DNA of 24,125 nucleotides, from the NCBI GenBank assembly GCA_016790385.1, contig JAEUNV010000239.1, positions 1 through 24,125 of the forward strand, read 5' to 3'. Below the pieces are notes generated by a model. The model saw only the letters and a list, made by a program, of their open reading frames with translations. It had not been told where the DNA came from and did not search any database. The translations under genes were made by a program, and so were the position numbers. Shown piece after piece: positions 18,948 through 24,125 of the stretch. The DNA is from Zoogloea sp. (GTDB lineage Bacteria; Pseudomonadota; Gammaproteobacteria; Burkholderiales; Rhodocyclaceae). The stretch's first letter is position 1. The number at the start of each line of letters is the position of its first letter.

Positions 18948-19602
18948 GGCGCACCGTATCGGTGCCGCCACCCTCAGCGCAGCACCAGAAACGACGACCT
19001 CCAGGAACGAAATCACCTGGATCACTAAGGATCACCCCCTGCCATCCCGCCTCGAACTTTCGGACTTCCTCGCCAGCGTCGAGAAACGGGCCTTCAAGCA
19101 GGCCTTGTTTGCGGTTCGCAACGAGGAATCCGCTCTCGACATCGTCCAGGATTCCATGATGAGACTCGCCGAGAAATATGGCGACAAGCCTCTCGACGAG
19201 CTTCCCATGTTGTTTCAGCGAATCCTGCAAAATGCCATTCGGGATTATTTCCGCCGCCAGAAAGTCCGCAGCATGTGGACTACGCTGCTATCCGCCTTTT
19301 CGAGTCCGGACGACGAAGATCACGACCCCCTCGACACCCTTGAGCCGGCTGATGGTGAGCACAAGAACGAAACCCCTCAAACCCAGTTGGAACAACGTCA
19401 GACCCTTGGGGTCATAGAAAGGGAAATTGAAAAGCTTCCCCCGCGTCAACGCGAAGCCTTCCTGATGCGTTACTGGGAGGAAATGGACATCGCTGAAACG
19501 GCGGCGGCAATGGGATGCTCCGAAGGCAGCGTTAAGACGCATTGCTCCAGAGCCACGCACACCCTTGCCGCCGCGCTTGCCGCAAAAGGTATCAAACCAT
19601 GA
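18940..19602 (+). CDS. Sigma-70 family (ECF-like) RNA polymerase sigma factor
   Basis: This is a two-domain sigma factor. Region 2 spans about residues 40-112 (FLASVEKRAFKQ, ALDIVQDSMMRLAEKYGD, LFQRILQNAIRDYFRRQKVR). An acidic linker follows (about 118-155). Region 4 is at 160-215, with LPPRQREAFLMRYWEEMDI and a helix-turn-helix in IAETAAAMGCSEGSVKTHCS. The frame opens at a TTG (18940) with no ribosome site, and the ilvI promoter overlaps that codon. A CTG at 19039, seven bases after a strong TAAGGA, would give 187 residues and the N-terminal length I recall for homologues; it may be the true start. The gene overlaps DUF3619 by four bases and heads a four-gene set. The target promoters are unknown. 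DUF3619 is the obvious candidate for an anti-sigma factor, by position only. Confidence 0.9.
   Translation: MVKAHRIGAATLSAAPETTTSRNEITWITKDHPLPSRLELSDFLASVEKRAFKQALFAVRNEESALDIVQDSMMRLAEKYGDKPLDELPMLFQRILQNAIRDYFRRQKVRSMWTTLLSAFSSPDDEDHDPLDTLEPADGEHKNETPQTQLEQRQTLGVIEREIEKLPPRQREAFLMRYWEEMDIAETAAAMGCSEGSVKTHCSRATHTLAAALAAKGIKP
19026..19031 (+). promoter_or_regulatory. Strong Shine-Dalgarno inside the sigma-factor frame
   Basis: TAAGGA pairs at six bases with the 16S rRNA 3' end and lies seven bases before an in-frame CTG (19039). No ATG, GTG or TTG in frame lies at the right distance, so it points to a CTG start. Confidence 0.45.
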
Positions 19603-19973
19603 ACGAACACGACTTCCACAACCGGATACGTCAGCACCTCAATGTGTCGGCACGCAATGTTGCCCCCCCGGTGGCTGACCGCCTTCTCCAGGCTCGGCAG
19701 ATGGCGCTGTCGTGTCAGAAGCAGTCGGTCCGAAAGCTCAGCCTTGCAGGTATCGGACAGGCTCTTTCAGAGCACGTCCTGCCCCATGGTCGTACCACGC
19801 TTGCGATGATTCTCGTCATACTGGTTGCCCTCGGCAGTGGCCTTCTGGGCGAATGGCAGCATACGGCCGACCTTGAAGAGGTTGATAGTGCTCTGCTTGC
19901 TGACGACCTTCCGATTGACGCCTACCTGGATCGCGGATTCGACGCATGGGTTCAAAACGACTCACCCGACTGA
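19599..19973 (+). CDS. DUF3619 single-span membrane protein (candidate anti-sigma factor)
   Basis: This 124-residue protein has a polar, basic N-terminal part (1-65), one hydrophobic span (about 66-84, TTLAMILVILVALGSGLLG) and an acidic C-terminal tail with DLEEVDSALLADDLPIDAYLD. The positive-inside rule puts the N-terminus in the cytoplasm and the tail in the periplasm. That is the layout of many anti-sigma factors, but no known anti-sigma motif (such as HxxxCxxC) is visible. It starts at ATG 19599 overlapping the sigma-factor stop (ATGA), so the two are probably made together. It overlaps the next gene by 28 bases. The family matches DUF3619 by eye; the function is not established. Confidence 0.82.
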   Translation: MNEHDFHNRIRQHLNVSARNVAPPVADRLLQARQMALSCQKQSVRKLSLAGIGQALSEHVLPHGRTTLAMILVILVALGSGLLGEWQHTADLEEVDSALLADDLPIDAYLDRGFDAWVQNDSPD

Positions 19974-20596
19974 TCGTCGTCGCCCTCACGACCCTCTCTA
20001 CCCCGGTTCTGGCAACCCCACCGATCACGGCACCGGCGTGGGCAGATCTGACGCCTGACCAGCAGCGCACCCTTGCGCCACTGGCCAGCGAATGGAAAAA
20101 CCTGCCCGACGACAGGAGGCGCAAATGGGTTGGCATTGCGGACCGTTTTCCGGGCTATACCCCCGAGGAACAATCGCGCCTTCAGCGACGTATAGAAACC
20201 TGGTTTTCCCTCACGCCTGAGCAGCGCACCTCTGCCCGCGATCAGTACCGCAACCTTCAGCGCATCTCGCCAGAGAAGCGGGAAGCACTGCGCGACAAAT
20301 GGAACGCCTATCAGGAACTGCCTAGCGAGGAGAAGATCCGCTTCAAAGAGGCTGCCGCAAAGCCCCCGGTCAAAGCCCAGAAAAACAAGACTGCAGCCAC
20401 GCCACTCAAGCCGCTGACAGCACCTCCTCCGCCCAGAGTCATCGTTCCGAAAAAGCCAGTGATCGTTGAACCGCCCCCCTCTGCCGCTCCCGAGCCCGCT
20501 GGAACAACAGTGACAGCACCCATACCTCCCTTTCCCGCGGCGGATGGCGGCACATCCGCTGCTGCCAACACCATTGCTGCGGGTGTCAAGCCCTGA
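19946..20596 (+). CDS. DUF3106 exported protein with six 18-residue repeats
   Basis: This 216-residue protein begins with a clear signal peptide (basic MGSKRLTR, hydrophobic LIVVALTTLSTPVLA, likely cut after A23). The mature part has six helical repeats of exactly 18 residues (35-142), each opening with a (L/I/Y)-(T/P/S)-(P/D/S)-(E/D) turn such as LTPDQQ or LTPEQR. The tail (about 136-216) is Pro/Ala/Lys-rich and probably disordered. The repeats resemble the LTxxQ pattern of Spy/CpxP-type periplasmic helical proteins. That suggests sensing or chaperoning in the periplasm, as an inference. The gene overlaps DUF3619 by 28 bases and lies between it and an RDD protein. No lipoprotein Cys is present. 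The family match is DUF3106; no function is known to me. Confidence 0.85.
   Translation: MGSKRLTRLIVVALTTLSTPVLATPPITAPAWADLTPDQQRTLAPLASEWKNLPDDRRRKWVGIADRFPGYTPEEQSRLQRRIETWFSLTPEQRTSARDQYRNLQRISPEKREALRDKWNAYQELPSEEKIRFKEAAAKPPVKAQKNKTAATPLKPLTAPPPPRVIVPKKPVIVEPPPSAAPEPAGTTVTAPIPPFPAADGGTSAAANTIAAGVKP
20048..20371 (+). repeat. Six tandem 54-bp (18-codon) protein repeats in the DUF3106 gene
   Basis: Repeat units start at residues 35, 53, 71, 89, 107 and 125, each exactly 18 apart: LTPDQQ, LPDDRR, YTPEEQ, LTPEQR, ISPEKR and LPSEEK. Most have an aromatic or Leu residue near position 16 or 17. The DNA units have diverged, so this is an old protein repeat, not a recent duplication. Confidence 0.85.
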
Positions 20597-20604
20597 ATCT
20601 TCCC

Positions 20605-21075
20605 ATGCCTTCCCATGCCACCACCGTCGGGGGCCAGCCGGCTCGACGCACCACGGTCGAACTCGCAGGCCTGCGCCGCCGATTGGCTAGCATGCTCTAC
20701 GAATCGCTGCTCCTGCTAGGCGTCCTTGCCCTGACTTTCATGGTCCCACTGCTGATTCTCGGCATTGGTACCCAATACACGCCCTCCGGCAGCATCCTCT
20801 GGATATATATCTTTGGCGTACTCGGGATGTATTTCCTTTGGTACTGGCGGCGCGGCGGTCAAACCCTCGCCATGCAAACCTGGAAGCTGCGCATAGTGGA
20901 TGTTGGCGGGAATCCCGTGAGCTTGGGCCAGGGTTGGCTCAGGTACGCACTGGCGTGGCCATCGATCTTGTTTTTCGGCGTCGGTCTGATTTGGGCCCTG
21001 ATCGACAGGGACAGGCAATTCCTGCATGACCGCCTCGCAGGCACCCGCATCGTGCTTCTTCCCGCCACACCTTAG
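20605..21075 (+). CDS. RDD-family membrane protein
   Basis: This 156-residue protein matches the RDD family: an N-terminal GLRRRLASMLYESLLLLGV, a second hydrophobic pair near 64-80, GGQTLAMQTWKLRIVD (86-101, a conserved RDD segment) and the C-terminal DRQFLHDRLAGTRIV. The first Asp of the name-giving R-D-D set appears as Glu (YES at 32-34). It has about three or four membrane spans. Some RDD proteins have been linked to ion transport, but the general function is unknown. It starts at ATG 20605, eight bases after the DUF3106 stop, and closes the sigma-factor set. It ends 13 bases before the convergent lptG. Confidence 0.87.
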   Translation: MPSHATTVGGQPARRTTVELAGLRRRLASMLYESLLLLGVLALTFMVPLLILGIGTQYTPSGSILWIYIFGVLGMYFLWYWRRGGQTLAMQTWKLRIVDVGGNPVSLGQGWLRYALAWPSILFFGVGLIWALIDRDRQFLHDRLAGTRIVLLPATP

Positions 21076-21088
21076 GCATCAACGGCCT

Positions 21089-22165
21089 TCAGCGGCGCTC
21101 CACCCACCACATCATGCCCATCGCAGCCAGCAGGAAAGCGATACTGGGCGTCAGCGCCGCCACCGCCGGCACCCAACCATTGATGACGCCAAGGTTGGAA
21201 AACAGGCCGTTGAGAAGATGGAAGCCGACTCCGATCATGATCCCTGAAAAAACCTTCAGACTCACACCCCCCATTCGGGTCTGCATGTAGCCGAAAGGCA
21301 AAGCCAAACCCATCATGACAAGGGCAGCAAACGGATAGGCCAGCTTTTTCCAGAGCGCGATCTCATAACGAGTGGTGCGCTGCTTGTTGTCTTCGAGGTG
21401 GCGTATGTACGAATACAGGGTGGTCACCGACATCCTCTCGGGTACGACCATGAGCACCGACAGCACATCTGGCGTCAACTCTGAGCGCCAGACCAGTTCC
21501 GGCAACTGCTGAATTTCCGTCCGATCGCCGAGGAACAGCGTCTTCCCGACACCTTTCAGGCGCCATCCAGCGCCATCCTGAAAAACCCCCGAATCTGCCT
21601 CACTGATCGACACAAGCGTGGCCGTGTCATCAAATTCATAGATCCGCACTCCCTGCAGGGAGGTGTCGGGGAGAACGCTGCGTACATTTACGAAAAGCTT
21701 CCCATCCCGCACCCACAAACCGGTGCGCAATTCTTGGGAAACCATCGAGCGCGTGGCGGCCAGGCGCCACTGCTGAGCCGCCCGCTCCGCCGGCGGAGCG
21801 AGGTACTCGCCAAAGACAAAAGTCAGCACGACGAACACGCTCCCCACCGAAAGGAGGGCGAGCAGAAAACGTCGAGTGGATAGTCCGGAGGCCCGAAGAA
21901 CGGTGATTTCGGAATGACGGGCGAGGGTCGTCAGCGCATACAACGTTCCAATCAGGACGGCTATCGGCATCAGCTCATAGACCCGCCCTGGCATGATCAT
22001 CGCCACGTAAATCGCGGCGTGGTGCAGCGCGTATCCGTTCTTTCCAACCTCGTCGAGCTCATTGACCAGATCAAAAAAGGCAAACAGCCCCAGAAACGCC
22101 AGCAGCACGAGCGCCACCGCGGCGTAGATCTCCCGACTCACATAGCGGATATAGACAGGAATCAT
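21089..22165 (-). CDS. lptG: LPS export permease LptG
   Basis: LptG pairs with LptF and the LptB ATPase to extract lipopolysaccharide from the inner membrane and push it onto the Lpt bridge. The 358-residue protein has three N-terminal membrane spans, including MPGRVYELMPIAVLIGTLYA and HSEITVLRASGLS (the conserved coupling-helix region). A periplasmic beta-jellyroll domain (about 115-260) and three C-terminal spans follow. The start at ATG 22165 overlaps the lptF stop by one base (TGATG) and has a strong GGAGGGG ribosome site. The frame opens at 22180, but that start has no such site. lptB, lptA and lptC are not in the window. Confidence 0.95.
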   Translation of the reverse strand: MIPVYIRYVSREIYAAVALVLLAFLGLFAFFDLVNELDEVGKNGYALHHAAIYVAMIMPGRVYELMPIAVLIGTLYALTTLARHSEITVLRASGLSTRRFLLALLSVGSVFVVLTFVFGEYLAPPAERAAQQWRLAATRSMVSQELRTGLWVRDGKLFVNVRSVLPDTSLQGVRIYEFDDTATLVSISEADSGVFQDGAGWRLKGVGKTLFLGDRTEIQQLPELVWRSELTPDVLSVLMVVPERMSVTTLYSYIRHLEDNKQRTTRYEIALWKKLAYPFAALVMMGLALPFGYMQTRMGGVSLKVFSGIMIGVGFHLLNGLFSNLGVINGWVPAVAALTPSIAFLLAAMGMMWWVERR

Positions 22166-23241
22166 CAGCCCCTCCGCCATCTGGCGAACACACTGAGCCG
22201 CTTGTAGAAGAGCAGCCCCAGCACGCCCAGCATGATCAGATGGGGCGCCAGCAGACCCACCTCAAAACTCAGACGCCCCTGCCCCACCCAGGCCTGGCAA
22301 ACGCTCAGGGCATTGCTATAGATCAGATACACCAGTACCGCCAGAATCAGATTGTTCGTTCGACCCGCGCGGGGATTGACGAAGGACAAGGGTATGGCCA
22401 GGAGCGCCAGCATGGTCGCCAGCAGTGGCGTGCCTATCCGCCCCAGGAGTTCCGCCTGATTCCGTTTATCGGGGTTCTTCAGCAAGGCGGGCAGCGCAAG
22501 CGTTTTCGGCTGCCGAGGACCGCCACTTGCCTCCTTGGACTCCATGCGAATCCGATAGCGCTCGAACTCCATTACCCGATAACTCGGCGTACCTGCCGTT
22601 CCCTCGTAGCGCCGCCCGTTCTCGAGGACAACGAAGCGATTGCCCGCGGCATCAGCCTCCATATGCCCCTGGGCCGCCACCATGACGCCCAGGCGACCAT
22701 GCTGCATGCTGCTGGCAAAGACGTTGCGCACACGCCCCTCCTCACCGGACAGGGCTTCCACAAAGAAAACCCGCTCGCCCCCCGAAGACTCTCGGAACAT
22801 CCCCGGCGCCACGCGCGACACGTCGTCCCGGTTATTCAACTGCTCCTTGTACTCGACGCTCTTCTTCTGCGCCCAAGGGGCGGCAAAGAGCGACATTGCC
22901 GCGATGAGAACCACCACCGGCAGGGCAAAACGCAGTACCGGACGCATCCATGCGGTCAGCGGCAATCCGCTGGAAAACCACACCACCATCTCTGAATCCC
23001 GATAACACCGGGACAAAGACATGAGAATGGCGATGAATACGGTGAGGGACAACACCACCGGCATCTGGGCGATGGCTCCAAAACCAATCAGGGCCAGCAC
23101 CGCATCGGCAGGCACACGCCCGCCAGCCGCCTGACCGAGAAGGCGGATGAGGACGGTGGAAATCAGGATGGCGAACAGCGCCACGAAGACCGCCACGGCG
23201 TTCTGCGTGAATTCGCGCTGGGCAGCTCGGAGAAAGATCAT
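22165..23241 (-). CDS. lptF: LPS export permease LptF
   Basis: LptF is the partner permease of LptG in the LptB2FG transporter. The 358 residues start MIFLRAAQREFTQNAVAVFV. The first span is at 13-34, followed by QMPVVLSLTVFIAILMSLSR and the coupling-helix segment RDSEMVVWFSSGLPL. A periplasmic domain from about residue 120 to 265 includes GGERVFFVEAL. C-terminal spans begin near LGRIGTPLLATMLALLAIPL and NNLILAVLVYLIYSNAL. The frame runs open far upstream (to 24069) opposite pepA, but the family N-terminus is at ATG 23241. No ribosome site is obvious there. The gene is divergent from pepA, a common arrangement in gamma- and betaproteobacteria. Confidence 0.95.
   Translation of the reverse strand: MIFLRAAQREFTQNAVAVFVALFAILISTVLIRLLGQAAGGRVPADAVLALIGFGAIAQMPVVLSLTVFIAILMSLSRCYRDSEMVVWFSSGLPLTAWMRPVLRFALPVVVLIAAMSLFAAPWAQKKSVEYKEQLNNRDDVSRVAPGMFRESSGGERVFFVEALSGEEGRVRNVFASSMQHGRLGVMVAAQGHMEADAAGNRFVVLENGRRYEGTAGTPSYRVMEFERYRIRMESKEASGGPRQPKTLALPALLKNPDKRNQAELLGRIGTPLLATMLALLAIPLSFVNPRAGRTNNLILAVLVYLIYSNALSVCQAWVGQGRLSFEVGLLAPHLIMLGVLGLLFYKRLSVFARWRRG
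22169..22175 (-). promoter_or_regulatory. Ribosome binding site deciding the lptG start
   Basis: GGAGGGG on the minus strand lies three to nine bases before ATG 22165, inside the end of lptF. It favours this start over ATG 22180. Confidence 0.65.
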
Positions 23242-23273
23242 TCGAGGGAAGGGTCGCGCCGGGAAAGGCCATT

Positions 23274-23302
23274 TTGACGTCCGCCGGGGTGCCGGCCATA
23301 AT
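23274..23302 (+). promoter_or_regulatory. Sigma-70 promoter of pepA
   Basis: TTGACG (23274-23279), a 17-base spacer and CATAAT (23297-23302) match 5 of 6 consensus bases in each box. Transcription would start near 23309, about 38 bases before the pepA start. It is the strongest promoter seen in the window. Confidence 0.65.
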
Positions 23303-23346
23303 GTGCCGCGAAGTCCCAATTGACGCGTGTTTCCAAGGAGAAGCGG

Positions 23347-24125
23347 GTGGAATTTACCATAAAGGCCGGATCGCCGGAAAAACTCAAGAACGGCTGTGTG
23401 GTAGCAGGCGTATTTGCCGGTGGCGAGCTGAGCACCGCCGCCAAAGCCCTCGACAAGGCCTCGGACGGCAGCATCGCCGCCATCCTCTCCCGAGGCGATC
23501 TGGACGACAAGGCAGGCGCCACCCTCACCCTTCACGCCCTCCCCGGATTGGCCACGCCGCGGGTGCTGCTGGTCAGCCTGGGCAAAGCCGATGAACTCAC
23601 CGACAAAACCTATCGCGATGCCGTGTCGGCCGCCGCCCGCCAGTTGGCCGGCTCTCCGGCCGACGACGCTGCCTTCTGTCTGGCCGACGTGGACCTTCCC
23701 GGCCGCGACGCCGCCTGGCGCATCGCCCAGGCCGCACAGATCCTCAAGGACAGCACCTACCGCTGTGACGAACTCAAATCGAAAAAGGACGAATCGAAAA
23801 AGGGGGTGAAGAAGCTCGTCTTCATCACCCGGGGCAAGCCTGCCGCCGATCTTGACGCTGCGCTGCGGGAAGGCGAGGCCATTGCCGAAGGCATGGCTCT
23901 GGCCAAGACGCTCGGCAACCTGCCCGGCAACGTGTGCACCCCCGGATATCTGGCAGCCACCGCCAGGAAGCTCGCCAAGGACCACAAGATAAAAGTGGAG
24001 ATCCTGGAGCGTGCCGACATGGAAAAACTCGGCATGGGTTCGCTGCTGTCCGTGGCCCAGGGCTCCCATGAACCGCCCAAGTTCATCATCCTCAATTACA
24101 AGGGTGGCAAGCCCAAGGACAAGCC
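23347..24125 (+). CDS. pepA: Leucyl/cytosol aminopeptidase PepA (3' end outside window)
   Basis: PepA is a hexameric, two-metal M17 aminopeptidase; in E. coli it also binds DNA at xer recombination sites and carAB. The first 259 codons are visible. They start at a GTG (23347) with an excellent AAGGAG ribosome site six bases upstream, and begin VEFTIKAGSPEKLKNG, the usual PepA N-terminus. The N-terminal macro-like domain runs to about residue 160. It is followed by GEAIAEGMALAKTLGNLPGN and VCTPGYLA, the head of the catalytic domain, and by MGSLLSVAQGS. The metal ligands lie beyond the window edge. A Lys-rich stretch (ELKSKKDESKKGVKK, about 144-158) sits at the end of the first domain. The gene is divergent from lptF. 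Confidence 0.94.
   Translation, partial: MEFTIKAGSPEKLKNGCVVAGVFAGGELSTAAKALDKASDGSIAAILSRGDLDDKAGATLTLHALPGLATPRVLLVSLGKADELTDKTYRDAVSAAARQLAGSPADDAAFCLADVDLPGRDAAWRIAQAAQILKDSTYRCDELKSKKDESKKGVKKLVFITRGKPAADLDAALREGEAIAEGMALAKTLGNLPGNVCTPGYLAATARKLAKDHKIKVEILERADMEKLGMGSLLSVAQGSHEPPKFIILNYKGGKPKDK

Noticed and set aside
23242..24069. 276-codon N-terminal extension of the lptF frame
   Set aside because: It lies opposite pepA, whose protein is clearly conserved. LptF proteins start at the ATG at 23241, and the known pepA promoter-type sequence lies in the extension.

Overview
The window is about 60% GC and reads as a chromosomal core region of a betaproteobacterium. Rhodocyclales is my best guess, from remembered gene order and protein style rather than any search. 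Recognisable neighbourhoods are xseB-ispA-dxs-folE2 beside a Rieske oxygenase, rpsP-rimM-trmD-rplS, ilvI-ilvH-ilvC-pssA-leuA, and lptF-lptG divergent from pepA. I see no insertion sequence, integrase, CRISPR array, rRNA or tRNA, and no gene-free stretch above 300 bases. The longest intergenic gap is about 200 bases (8950-9148).

Layout: 1-1533 is the 3' part of a TolC-type outer-membrane channel gene with an unusual C-terminal NTF2-like domain. A two-way terminator separates it from a Rieske oxygenase gene on the minus strand. Divergent from that gene, xseB-ispA-dxs and folE2 run on the plus strand. A second two-way terminator separates folE2 from the minus-strand operon rpsP-rimM-trmD-rplS. 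Next come an unrecognised 496-residue protein with a PilZ-like C-terminal part (+), a YihY/BrkB-type membrane protein (-), and a WrbA-like quinone reductase overlapping a small DUF2069 membrane protein (+). The minus-strand block 12901-18880 makes branched-chain amino acids (ilvI, ilvH, ilvC, leuA) with pssA for phospholipid synthesis inserted. Divergent from ilvI is a four-gene set: sigma factor, DUF3619 one-span protein, DUF3106 exported protein, RDD membrane protein. The window closes with lptG and lptF (-) and the 5' part of pepA (+).

The genes serve isoprenoid precursor supply (dxs, ispA), folate-type pterin synthesis (folE2), ribosome and tRNA maturation, leucine/valine/isoleucine synthesis, phosphatidylserine synthesis and LPS export. 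Most of this is ordinary housekeeping. The best candidate for an undescribed system is the sigma-DUF3619-DUF3106-RDD set (18940-21075). It looks like a regulator, a membrane-anchored possible anti-sigma factor and an exported protein with six perfectly spaced 18-residue repeats. Its sigma gene may start at a CTG codon. Other points of interest are the TolC-NTF2 fusion, the Rieske oxygenase beside isoprenoid genes, the PilZ-like unknown and the absence of psd between ilvC and pssA.

All family assignments are by eye; no database search was run.
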